Positions 1-6,919 of a stretch of DNA of 11,357 nt are shown here, piece by piece (positions within the stretch are counted from its first letter, which is position 1; each line of letters starts with the position of its first letter). A program made the position numbers and the translations under genes. Below the pieces are notes generated by a model. It saw nothing but the letters and a program-made list of their open reading frames with translations, was not told where the DNA came from and ran no database searches. The DNA lies in assembly GCA_946404295.1 (NCBI GenBank), contig CAMJDE010000037.1, forward strand, positions 1 to 11,357, written 5' to 3'. This DNA is from an uncultured Clostridia bacterium. GTDB lineage: Bacteria; Bacillota; Clostridia; Oscillospirales; CAG-272.

Positions 1-71
1 AGATTACATACCGTTCTGCGAACGGATTACATGCCACGCTGCGCGTGGATTACATACCGCGCTCCGCGCGG
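1..71 (+). repeat. Hairpin array 1 (ATTACATA linker, 23-bp period)
   Basis: Three tandem 23-bp units are visible at 3-25, 26-48 and 49-71, and the array runs off the left edge of the window. Each unit is an 8-base linker ATTACATA (ATTACATG in the second) followed by a 15-base hairpin with a 6-bp stem and 3-base loop. The left arms are CCGTTC, CCACGC and CCGCGC; the right arms are their exact complements GAACGG, GCGTGG and GCGCGG; the loops are TGC, TGC and TCC. The stems differ while pairing is kept, so the structure rather than the stem sequence appears conserved. The array ends about 55 bases upstream of the GH43 promoter. It is not a CRISPR, because the varying parts are themselves palindromes and far too short. 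Function unknown. Confidence 0.85.
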
Positions 72-127
72 ATTTGGAACTGTGGGCTACGGAGCCGTCG
101 GAAACGCGGGTTCAGCGTCTTTTCCCC

Positions 128-157
128 TTGACAGCGTTCGCCCCGCCGTGCTATAAT
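128..157 (+). promoter_or_regulatory. Sigma-70/SigA-type promoter of the GH43-like gene
   Basis: A perfect -35 box TTGACA (128-133) and a perfect -10 box TATAAT (152-157) are separated by 18 bases. Transcription should start near 164, leaving a leader of about 40 bases before the ATG at 206. The promoter lies inside an in-frame upstream extension of the gene, which is the main reason to reject a start at 74. Confidence 0.88.
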
Positions 158-205
158 TTTCGGTGTGAAAAAAGCGCGGTTTCCAAGCGAAAAGGAGAAC
201 GAAAA

Positions 206-1162
206 ATGAAGTTTGAAAACGAAACGATCCCGACGTCCGACGCCAACCGACCGTCCGTTCCCGCGGGGCTGCCGACGGCGGCGAAAAAGGGCGAACCGCT
301 CTTCTGCCGCGACCCGTTTATCCTGCCCTACGACGGGGTCTACTACCTCTACCGGACGGCGGAAGCGAAGGGGGTCGAGTGCCTCGTTTCGACCGACCTC
401 GAAACCTGGTCGGGACCTGTGCCCGTCTTTTCCAAACCCGACGACTTCGACGGCGAGGGCAGCTGGTTCTGGGCGCCCGAAGTCCACTACTACCGCGGGG
501 CGTTCTACCTCTTTACCTCGGTGCGCGCCGCGAGCAACAAACACCGGCAGATCTCGGTCTACCGGGCGGACAACCCGCTCGGTCCGTTCGTTTGGCTGTC
601 GGTCCTGTCGCCCCTCAACTGGGACGCGATCGACGGGACGTTATTCATCGATCACGAAGAAAACCCCCGTCTGATCTTCGTCCACGAGTGGACCTCGATG
701 CCCGACGGAAACGGGAGTATGGTCGAAATGCGGCTTTCGGACGACCTCACGCGCGGGATCACGGAGCCCCGCGATCTTTTCTTCGCCCGCGATCCCGATT
801 GGGCGACCAAGGGGATCACCGACGGTCCCTTTCTCTACCGCACCGAGGCGGGGGCGCTCCGCATGGTCTGGTCGAACTTCTCGGACGACGGCTACGTCGT
901 GGCGCTCGCCGGTTCGGACAACGGGCGGCTTGACGGCAAGTGGTCGCAAATGGGGACGCTCTACCGCCGCGGGGCGAAAGAGGACTACGTTTTCGACGGC
1001 GGACACGCGATGATCTTCCGCGGCTTCGACGGGAAAAACCGGATCGTCTTTCACACCCCGAACAAAGCCGACCGCGCGGCGGGCGTATTCGAGCACGTCA
1101 CGATCTTTGAGTTGAACGAGGAGAACGGCGAACCGAAACTCGGGAAAAGATGCGGTCGCTGA
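206..1162 (+). CDS. Glycoside hydrolase family 43-like protein, cytoplasmic
   Basis: This 318-residue protein looks like a five-bladed beta-propeller glycosidase of the GH43 type, a family that trims arabinose- or xylose-containing oligosaccharides; the substrate cannot be told from sequence alone. Seen: an RDPFIL motif with the likely base Asp36, FWAPEVH at 88-94, LGPF at 125-128, the likely pKa-modulating Asp143 in AIDGTLF, a TDGPF motif with Asp206 where many GH43 enzymes carry the acid Glu, and a DGGH motif with His267. There is no signal peptide or membrane segment, so it should act on imported sugars. The ATG at 206 follows AAAGGAG by 9 bases and lies about 40 bases after the promoter. 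The gene is monocistronic, bracketed by two different hairpin arrays, and has no classical U-tract terminator. The family call is firm and the activity is not. Confidence 0.85.
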   Translation: MKFENETIPTSDANRPSVPAGLPTAAKKGEPLFCRDPFILPYDGVYYLYRTAEAKGVECLVSTDLETWSGPVPVFSKPDDFDGEGSWFWAPEVHYYRGAFYLFTSVRAASNKHRQISVYRADNPLGPFVWLSVLSPLNWDAIDGTLFIDHEENPRLIFVHEWTSMPDGNGSMVEMRLSDDLTRGITEPRDLFFARDPDWATKGITDGPFLYRTEAGALRMVWSNFSDDGYVVALAGSDNGRLDGKWSQMGTLYRRGAKEDYVFDGGHAMIFRGFDGKNRIVFHTPNKADRAAGVFEHVTIFELNEENGEPKLGKRCGR

Positions 1163-1167
1163 CGCGG

Positions 1168-1340
1168 CCGCGCGATATGCTGCGTGCCTGCGGCACTACG
1201 CGCGATATGCAACGTGCCTGTGGCACGTCGCTCGATATGTTCCGCGCGTTTTGCGCAGAACGCGATATGCGGCGGGGAACCCCGGCACCCCTGCGCCGCG
1301 CGAAAGCGACATAATGCGTGCCTGCGGCACGTCGTTGCGC
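1168..1340 (+). repeat. Hairpin array 2 (CGATATG linker, 30-bp period)
   Basis: The linker CGCGATATGC occurs at 1171, 1201 and 1261, with a diverged copy (CTCGATATGT) at 1231, giving an exact 30-base spacing. Between linkers lie hairpins: GTGCC/GGCAC with loop TGC (1184-1196), ACGTGCC/GGCACGT with loop TGT (1212-1228), and a longer imperfect stem at 1239-1261 closed by GTTC/GAAC. A larger palindrome with GCGGCG/CGCCGC ends follows (1269-1299). A final hairpin with CGTGCC/GGCACG and loop TGC (1317-1331) follows a variant linker containing CATAATG. The array starts only about 6 bases after the GH43 stop codon and ends about 30 bases before the ileS -35 box. It therefore occupies the position of a 3' untranslated region or terminator. 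Function unknown. Confidence 0.8.
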
Positions 1341-1368
1341 TCTCCCCGCGCACGGGCGCACATTCCCC

Positions 1369-1397
1369 TTGACTTTTTATTAACGTAATGTTATAAT
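1369..1397 (+). promoter_or_regulatory. SigA-type promoter of ileS
   Basis: TTGACT (1369-1374) and TATAAT (1392-1397) are separated by 17 bases. The predicted start near 1404 leaves a leader of only about 36 bases. That is far too short for the T-box riboswitch that commonly controls ileS in Bacillota, and no T-box-like sequence is seen. A tiny hairpin, CGGC-TTTT-GCCG (1412-1423), abuts the ribosome binding site GGGAGG (1423-1428). Confidence 0.88.
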
Positions 1398-1439
1398 GGG
1401 AAATCATTACGCGGCTTTTGCCGGGAGGAAATCTGAAAC

Positions 1440-4400
1440 GTGAAATTCGAAGAACTGTCTTCCAAACCGGATTTTTCCGAGATCCAGCCGGAGATCCTGC
1501 AATACTGGAAGGACGATCGCACCTTTGAGAAATCGGTCGAAAAGCCGACCGGGGGCGAGATCGTCTTTTACGACGGGCCTCCGTTCCCGACGGGCAAGCC
1601 GCATCACGGCACCGTCCTCGTCTCGTTCATCAAGGATATGATCTCGCGTTACTGGACGATGCGGGGTTACAGCGTTCCGCGCGTCTGGGGCTGGGATTGC
1701 CACGGGCTTCCGATCGAGAACCAAGCCGAGGTGCAGATGGGCATCGAGGACAAGAACCAGATCGAGAAGTCGATCGGGATCGACGTTTTCAACGACAAGT
1801 GCCGCGAGATCGTCTCGAACAACAACGAGGCGTGGCGCGAATACGTCGAGCAGATGGCGCGCTGGGTCGACTACGACGGCGCGTACAAGACGATGAACAC
1901 GCCCTTCATGGAGAGCGTAATGTGGGCGTTCAAGACCTGCTACGACAAGGGGCTGATCTACCGCGACTACCGCGTCACCCCCTACTGCACGCATTGCGAG
2001 ACGTCGCTCTCGATCTCCGACACCCGCGAATCGGACTCGACCCGCCCGCGTCAGGACCGTTGGGTCGCCGTCAAGTTCAAAACCCCTCTCGTTGAGAGCG
2101 GAAAACCCGTCTGTCTGCTCGCCTGGACGACCACCCCCTGGACGCTGCCGTCCAACCTCTGCCTCGCCGTCGGCGAGGGGCTTCGCTACGCCTTCGTCGA
2201 CGTGGGAGACGAGATCTACGTCGCCTGCAAGGACACCCTGAAGAACTTTGTCAAGGTCTTCGGCGAGACGCCCGCGATCGTGCGCGAGTGCGAGGGGCGC
2301 GACCTGCTCGGCACGACCTACGAGCCGATCTTCCCCTACTTCGCCGACAAGAAGAACGAGGGCGCGTTCCGGGTCGTTGCCGCCGACTACGTCGGCTCGG
2401 ACGAGGGCGTCGGCATCGTGCATACCGCCCCCGCGTTCGGCGAGGACGACTACTGGACCTGCAAGAACAACGGGATCCCGCTGGTCAACCCGGTCGACGC
2501 GAAGGGGCGTTTCACCCCCGAAATCACCGACTTCTATCCCGAACAGGGCGAAAAGAACGTGATCGAGATGAACCCGATCGTGATCCGCTGGCTCTACGAC
2601 CGGGGGATCGCCGTCGCAGACGGTTCGATCGTCCACAACTATCCGCATTGCTGGCGCTGCAAACGCCCGCTGATCTACAAGGCGATGGACGCCTACTACT
2701 TCAACGTCGGGAAGATCAAGCCGAAACTGATCGACTTCAACGAAAAGATCAACTGGGTCCCCGACACGGTGAAGCACGGGCGGTTCGGCAACTGGCTCTC
2801 CGGCGCGCGCGACTGGAACATCTCGCGCAACCGCTACTGGAGCACCCCGATCCCGATCTGGGTCTGCCCCGACTGCGGCAAAAAAACCGTCGTCGGCTCG
2901 ATCGACGAGATCGAGAAACTGTCGTGCGTGCGCCCCGACGACCTGCACCGTCAGTACCTCGACAAGATCCACTTCCCCTGCCCCGACTGCGGCGGGACGA
3001 TGACCCGCGTGCCGGAGGTCCTCGACTGCTGGTTTGAGAGCGGGAGCGTGCCGTTCGCGTCGAAGCACTACCCCTTTGAAAACAAGGAGTGGTTTGAAAA
3101 GCACTTCCCCTCGGATTTCGTCGTCGAGTACACCGGGCAGATCCGCTGCTGGTTCTACTATCTGCACGTCCTCTCGACCGCGCTCTTCGACCGCCCGGCG
3201 TTCAAGAACGGCGTCGTGCACGGCACGATCCTCGCCAAGGACGGCAAGAAACTCTCCAAATCCTCGAAGAACTACACCGACCCGATGGAACTGATGAAGC
3301 GGTTCGGCACCGACGCCTTCCGTCTCTATCTGTACCAGACCAACGCCATGCTGATCGGCGACCTGCTCTTCGACGAGGCGGGGATCCTCGACGCCTATCA
3401 GCAGCTCGTGCTTCCCTTCTGGAACGCCTGCAACTTCTTCATTTCCTACGCGAACATCGACGGATTTGAACCGAAACAAGGTCTTCCGAAGAGCGACAAC
3501 CAACTCGACCGCTGGGTGCTCGCGAAACTCGAAGCGACCGAAAAGACGATCACCGAGAATATGAACGGCTACCGCGTCAACCGCTACGTCGACGCGCTCG
3601 CCTCGATGGTCGACGGGCTGACCAACTGGTACATCCGCCGCTCGCGCAAACGCTTCTGGGCGTCGGGATACTCCGCCGACAAGGCGGCGGCGTACGACAC
3701 GCTCTACTACGTGCTGGTCAACCTGACCAAACTCTTCGCCCCGGTCGCGCCGATCATCGCGGAGAAGATCTACCGCAACCTGACGGGCGAAGAATCGGTG
3801 CATCTTGCCGCCTGGCCGAAGGTCCCCGAGACCTACCGCGACGACGAACTGGTCGAACGGGTCGACCTCGTGCAACGGCTGATCTCGCTCGCCCGCTCGA
3901 TCCGGCAGAAGAACCGGATCAAGAACCGGCAGCCGCTCCGCACCCTGAAGATCGCGCTCTCCGACGCCGCCAAGTACGACGCGATCAAGCCGTTTGCCGA
4001 CGTGATCGCCGAGGAGATGAACGTCAAGGAAGTGCGCTTCATCGAGCGCGTCGACGATATCGCGTCGGTCGGCTACGACCCCAACTTCAACGAGATCCGC
4101 GCCCTCTATCCCGACAAACTGCCCGCCGTCATCAAAGCGGTCAAGACCGGAGCGTTCACGCTGCACGGTGAGACCGTGACCGTGAAACTCGACGGCGGCG
4201 ACGAGGAGCTCGACGCGAAGATCATTCTCGTCAAGTACACCGCGAAGGACGGCGCGTTCATCGCGAGCGAAGCCGGCATGGTCGTCTCGCTCGACCTCAC
4301 GATCGACGAGGATCTGCGCGACGAAGGACTTGCGCGCGAGATCGTCCGCAACGTGCAGGATGCGCGCAAGAGCGCGGGATGCGCCATCACCGACCGCGTC

Positions 4401-4553
4401 GTCCTCGCCGTGAGAGACGGCAAACTCCCCGAAAAGTGGGTCGCCTTCATCTTGGGCGAGACCCTCGCCGAGATCGGCGAGGTCACCTCTCCCGTCGCCA
4501 CCGTCGAGATCGAGGACGAGGGCGTCACGCTCCTGCTCGGGAAGAAGAACTGA
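1440..4553 (+). CDS. ileS: Isoleucyl-tRNA synthetase (type-2-like)
   Basis: This 1037-residue class I enzyme charges tRNA-Ile with isoleucine in the cytoplasm. Length and motifs fit the longer, eukaryote-like IleRS2 group, known for mupirocin tolerance. In order: the HIGH-equivalent at 55-58, here His-His-Gly-Thr instead of the usual His-x-Gly-His; GWDCHG at 84-89; a Cys183/Cys186 pair; the CP1 editing domain beginning near 210 with TTPWTLPSN; Cys404/Cys407; a four-cysteine zinc-ribbon-like set (Cys476, 479, 514, 517); CWFESGS; the KMSKS-equivalent KLSKS at 604-608; and a C-terminal anticodon-binding region with NWYIRRSRKRFW. The start is GTG at 1440, 11 bases after GGGAGG. It has its own promoter and no T-box, and ends at a shared bidirectional terminator. 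Identity is very secure; the type-2 label is from length and motif style. Confidence 0.97.
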   Translation: MKFEELSSKPDFSEIQPEILQYWKDDRTFEKSVEKPTGGEIVFYDGPPFPTGKPHHGTVLVSFIKDMISRYWTMRGYSVPRVWGWDCHGLPIENQAEVQMGIEDKNQIEKSIGIDVFNDKCREIVSNNNEAWREYVEQMARWVDYDGAYKTMNTPFMESVMWAFKTCYDKGLIYRDYRVTPYCTHCETSLSISDTRESDSTRPRQDRWVAVKFKTPLVESGKPVCLLAWTTTPWTLPSNLCLAVGEGLRYAFVDVGDEIYVACKDTLKNFVKVFGETPAIVRECEGRDLLGTTYEPIFPYFADKKNEGAFRVVAADYVGSDEGVGIVHTAPAFGEDDYWTCKNNGIPLVNPVDAKGRFTPEITDFYPEQGEKNVIEMNPIVIRWLYDRGIAVADGSIVHNYPHCWRCKRPLIYKAMDAYYFNVGKIKPKLIDFNEKINWVPDTVKHGRFGNWLSGARDWNISRNRYWSTPIPIWVCPDCGKKTVVGSIDEIEKLSCVRPDDLHRQYLDKIHFPCPDCGGTMTRVPEVLDCWFESGSVPFASKHYPFENKEWFEKHFPSDFVVEYTGQIRCWFYYLHVLSTALFDRPAFKNGVVHGTILAKDGKKLSKSSKNYTDPMELMKRFGTDAFRLYLYQTNAMLIGDLLFDEAGILDAYQQLVLPFWNACNFFISYANIDGFEPKQGLPKSDNQLDRWVLAKLEATEKTITENMNGYRVNRYVDALASMVDGLTNWYIRRSRKRFWASGYSADKAAAYDTLYYVLVNLTKLFAPVAPIIAEKIYRNLTGEESVHLAAWPKVPETYRDDELVERVDLVQRLISLARSIRQKNRIKNRQPLRTLKIALSDAAKYDAIKPFADVIAEEMNVKEVRFIERVDDIASVGYDPNFNEIRALYPDKLPAVIKAVKTGAFTLHGETVTVKLDGGDEELDAKIILVKYTAKDGAFIASEAGMVVSLDLTIDEDLRDEGLAREIVRNVQDARKSAGCAITDRVVLAVRDGKLPEKWVAFILGETLAEIGEVTSPVATVEIEDEGVTLLLGKKN

Positions 4554-4574
4554 ACCGACGATCTCAAATAAACT

Positions 4575-4616
4575 CCCGGCGCTCCGAAATCGGAGCGCCG
4601 GGTTTGTTGTTATTTC
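4575..4616. terminator. Bidirectional intrinsic terminator between ileS and the NYN gene
   Basis: A perfect 12-bp stem (CCCGGCGCTCCG at 4575-4586, its complement at 4591-4602) closes an AAAT loop. On the plus strand it is followed by TTTGTTGTTATTT, beginning 22 bases after the ileS stop. On the minus strand it is followed by AGTTTATTT and starts 8 bases after the stop of the convergent NYN gene. The plus-strand T-rich tail overlaps the last codons of the NYN gene. One hairpin can thus end both transcripts. Confidence 0.9.
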
Positions 4617-5413
4617 GTTTTGTTGCGGACGTAGATGATGTTACCCGACGGGTTGGCTTTGTTGTTCGGATCCTGAAACGCCTTGGTCTCAAAGCCCCAT
4701 TTTTTCAGCAAGTCGACCAGTTTCTTTTCTCCGAAGTTCCGAGGGTCGAAATCCGTAAACGCTTTTTGCAGCATACTTCCCAGCAGACTGACCAGCATCC
4801 AGCCGTCGTCCTCCGATTTCTCGTCGATCGCGTTTCGGATATAATCAACGGTCTTTTGCTCTTTCTCATCCAAAACGAGGGCAGTCTTCTGTTCCGGTTT
4901 CGCCGCTGACGCGGGTTTGGGAGAGCCGGTTTTCACATTCCCCTGTTTTTTTGTTTTGAGCTGACCGTCGTTTTCGTTGCTGATGACCTCGATGTACTTG
5001 AACATACTGCAGGCGGCGACGAACGATTGCGGCGTGTGTTGCAGCCCCATTCCGATCACGACCATCCCCGCCTCACGGAGCCGTACGGCAAGCCGAGTAA
5101 AGTCGCTGTCCGAAGACGCGAGACAGAATCCGTCGACCTTCCCTGCATAAAGGATATCCATCGCGTCAATAATCATCGCGGAATCGGTCGCGTTTTTACC
5201 CGTGGTGTACGCGTACTGCTGGACAGGAGTAATGGAATGCTCCAAAAGAACCTCTTTCCATTTGGCGAGATCAGGTTTTGTCCAATCCCCGTAGATCCTT
5301 TTGTATGTGATAACGCCTTCTTTGGTTAGCTCGTTGATAATATCTTGAATGTATTTGCTCCCGATATTGTCCCCGTCGATCAATAAAGCGAAACGCTTAT
5401 CCTGCGTATCCAT
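4610..5413 (-). CDS. NYN-domain (LabA/DUF88-type) protein with C-terminal OST-HTH/LOTUS-like domain
   Basis: A 267-residue protein. The N-terminal half (about 8-145) reads as an NYN/PIN-like nuclease fold: FALLIDGDN with Asp13 and Asp15, a TGKNATDSAM segment with Asp77, and an ASSDSDF segment with Asp102 and Asp104. These form the acidic cluster that binds metal in the family. A basic, low-complexity linker (about 150-180) leads to a region (about 183-265) resembling an OST-HTH/LOTUS domain, ending in a GNIIYVRNK strand. Family members are generally thought to process or bind RNA; the substrate here is unknown. The ATG at 5413 has AAGGAG 4-5 bases upstream and lies 17 bases after the stop of the PPOX-like gene, so the two are probably co-transcribed. 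A longer in-frame reading up to 5707 overlaps that gene and has no support. It ends at the terminator shared with ileS. Confidence 0.9.
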   Translation of the reverse strand: MDTQDKRFALLIDGDNIGSKYIQDIINELTKEGVITYKRIYGDWTKPDLAKWKEVLLEHSITPVQQYAYTTGKNATDSAMIIDAMDILYAGKVDGFCLASSDSDFTRLAVRLREAGMVVIGMGLQHTPQSFVAACSMFKYIEVISNENDGQLKTKKQGNVKTGSPKPASAAKPEQKTALVLDEKEQKTVDYIRNAIDEKSEDDGWMLVSLLGSMLQKAFTDFDPRNFGEKKLVDLLKKWGFETKAFQDPNNKANPSGNIIYVRNKTK

Positions 5414-5430
5414 CGCACTCTCCTTCGTGG

Positions 5431-5829
5431 TCAGAACGCCAGGGTTTCCGGCGGGGCGGTGAAGCTGGCGAGGGTGGCGGTGCCGCGAGTGAAGGCGAGG
5501 ACGGCGGTGTTGCCGTCGTCGGGGTCGTACATGGCCCTCAGTTCGGGGTAGCGGTCGAGCATCGCGACGCGCGCGGCGCGATCGTCGAGTTCGGTCATTT
5601 CGCCCGCGACGCGGAGCCACTCGCCGCCCTTGCAGGCGCAGAGTTCGACCTTCGGATTTGCCTTGATCTGTTTGGCGACGTCCTTTTTCCGCCCGGTCTG
5701 GATGCACAGTTTCCCGTCGTAGAGCAGGACGGTGCCGAAGGGACGCACGCGGGCTTGGTCGCCGTCAGATGTGGCGAGGTAATAGGTTCCGGCTTCTCTC
5801 AAAAAATCGCAGACTTGTTCAAGTGTCAT
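5431..5829 (-). CDS. Pyridoxamine 5'-phosphate oxidase-family (FMN split-barrel) protein
   Basis: A 132-residue cytoplasmic protein of the small PPOX-like FMN-binding split-barrel group. Seen: an N-terminal helix, then the strands YYLATSDGDQARVRPFG (about 16-32), LLYDGKLCIQTG (about 35-46) with the following basic KKDVAKQIKANPKVELC segment (48-64) that lines the flavin phosphate in relatives, and WLRVAGEMTELDD (71-83). The length is typical for the short members. Real substrates vary across the family (flavin, F420, haem or nitro compounds), so this is not claimed to be PdxH. The ATG at 5829 is chosen because AAAAAAGGAG lies just upstream; a further in-frame ATG at 5904 would overlap dusB and lacks such a site. 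It lies 58 bases after dusB and 17 bases before the NYN gene. Confidence 0.88.
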   Translation of the reverse strand: MTLEQVCDFLREAGTYYLATSDGDQARVRPFGTVLLYDGKLCIQTGRKKDVAKQIKANPKVELCACKGGEWLRVAGEMTELDDRAARVAMLDRYPELRAMYDPDDGNTAVLAFTRGTATLASFTAPPETLAF

Positions 5830-5863
5830 TTTGAATACTCTCCTTTTTTGTTTTATTCTTTTT

Positions 5864-5880
5864 GCGTCGTGCTCCGACGC
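5864..5880. other. Small hairpin between dusB and the PPOX-like gene
   Basis: GCGTCG (5864-5869) pairs with CGACGC (5875-5880) across a 5-base loop. On the minus strand, the direction of the flanking genes, it is followed by an A-rich run rather than Us, so it is not an ordinary terminator there. It may be a processing or stability element between the two genes, or chance in GC-rich DNA. No convincing separate promoter for the PPOX-like gene is seen in this 58-base gap. Confidence 0.35.
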
Positions 5881-5887
5881 TGTTTTC

Positions 5888-6865
5888 TTATTCCGTTTTT
5901 TCAAGCGCGGCGCGCAGGATCGCTTCGACCTCTTCGCGGGTCTTCGCCTCGCAGATCCTGCGGCGGTACGCCGCGGCGTCGCGGAGCCCGAAGAGGTACT
6001 GCGCCGCCTGTTTGCGGCTCTCCATCACGGCGACCCGCTCGCCCTTGTCGGCGATCGCGAAATCGAGCTGCAGCAGCGCCGCCGAGAGCCGCTCGACGTT
6101 CGTCACGGGCGGGATCGGGGCGCCTTTCAGCGCGGCGCGCACCTCGCGAAACACGAAGGGGCAGCCGACGGCGGCGCGCCCGATCATCAACCCGTCACAG
6201 CCCGTCTCGGCAAGCATCCGCCGGGCGCTCTTTGCGTCCGAGACGTCGCCGTTCCCGACGACGGGGATTCTGACGGCGGCTTTGACCTCGCGGATCACGG
6301 ACAGGTCGGCGGATCCCGCATAGAACTGACTGCGCGTCCGGGCGTGCAGAAAGATCGCGGAGGCGCCCGCCGCCTCTGCGGCTCTCGCACATTCGGCGGC
6401 GTTCTTTTCGGCGGCATCCCACCCGGCGCGGATCTTGACCGTCACGGGGAGACTGACGGCTTTGACCACGGCGGAAACGATCGCAGCGATCTTGTTCGGC
6501 TCGCGCATCAGGGCGGAGCCCTCTCCGTTGGAAACGATCTTCCTTACCGGGCAGCCGAAGTTGAGGTCGATCGCGGTGGGCGCGACGCCCCCCGCCGTTC
6601 CGCAGGCGACGATCTTCGCCGCTTCGGCTATGATCGCGGGATCCGAACCGAAGAGTTGCACCGCGGCGGGCAATTCGTCGGGGAGCAGGCGCGCGAGCGG
6701 CGCGCTCTTGCGATCCTGATAGACGAGGGCGCGGGCGGAGACCATCTCGCTCTCGGTGAAATCGGCGCCGAACCGACGGCAGATCAGGCGCATCGCGCGG
6801 TCGGTATAGCCCGCCATCGGCGCCAGAAACAGCGGTAAATCCCGCTTAAAATCCCCGATTTTCAC
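5888..6865 (-). CDS. dusB: tRNA-dihydrouridine synthase, DusB-like
   Basis: A 325-residue flavoenzyme that reduces specific uridines in tRNA to dihydrouridine using FMN and NADPH. Seen: the N-terminal LAPMAGYTDRAM segment (14-25) that opens the TIM barrel and contacts FMN; a SEMVSA motif (39-44); IDLNFGCP (99-106) with the catalytic Cys105; Lys144 in KIRAGW; His174 in FLHARTRSQFY; GNGD (204-207); the phosphate-binding GRAAVG (229-234); and a helical tRNA-binding C-terminus from about 250. Length is normal. The start is GTG at 6865, preceded by an AAAGGGGGG ribosome binding site at 6872-6880. Only 65 bases separate it from the large repeat gene upstream and a terminator hairpin fills part of that, so its promoter is unclear. 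The Dus call is firm; the B subtype rests on overall resemblance to DusB. Confidence 0.95.
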   Translation of the reverse strand: MKIGDFKRDLPLFLAPMAGYTDRAMRLICRRFGADFTESEMVSARALVYQDRKSAPLARLLPDELPAAVQLFGSDPAIIAEAAKIVACGTAGGVAPTAIDLNFGCPVRKIVSNGEGSALMREPNKIAAIVSAVVKAVSLPVTVKIRAGWDAAEKNAAECARAAEAAGASAIFLHARTRSQFYAGSADLSVIREVKAAVRIPVVGNGDVSDAKSARRMLAETGCDGLMIGRAAVGCPFVFREVRAALKGAPIPPVTNVERLSAALLQLDFAIADKGERVAVMESRKQAAQYLFGLRDAAAYRRRICEAKTREEVEAILRAALEKTE

Positions 6866-6890
6866 AAACCGCCCCCCTTTCTTTATAAAT

Positions 6891-6919
6891 AGAGCCGCAG
6901 GCAGGATCCCTGCGGCTCT
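6891..6919 (-). terminator. Hairpin terminator after the large repeat gene, upstream of dusB
   Basis: An 11-bp perfect stem (AGAGCCGCAGG at 6891-6901 and its complement at 6909-6919) closes a 7-base loop, beginning 11 bases after the stop at 6931. On the minus strand it is followed by ATTTATAAAG, a weak U-tract, so some read-through into dusB is plausible. The opposite side, TTTTCGTTGTCTTT, is more U-rich but no plus-strand gene arrives there. Confidence 0.75.

Noticed and set aside
1..71. CRISPR array
   Set aside because: Units are only 23 bases, the variable parts are self-complementary, and there is no leader or cas gene. The same holds for the arrays at 1168-1340 and 11118-11263.
74..205. 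Longer N-terminus for the GH43-like protein starting at 74
   Set aside because: The TTGACA/TATAAT promoter lies inside it, and a good ribosome binding site precedes the ATG at 206.
1163..1439. T-box riboswitch for ileS
   Set aside because: The region is the hairpin array plus a promoter at 1369-1397; no specifier stem or conserved T-box sequence is visible.
1407..4166. A 919-codon open frame opposite ileS
   Set aside because: It is a shadow of ileS caused by the same GC-rich codon usage; the plus-strand protein has all class I synthetase motifs.
5414..5707. Longer N-terminus for the NYN protein
   Set aside because: It overlaps the PPOX-like gene in another frame and reads as arginine-rich nonsense; AAGGAG marks the ATG at 5413.
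5864..5880. Terminator after dusB
   Set aside because: On the minus strand the hairpin is followed by an A-rich run, not a U-tract.
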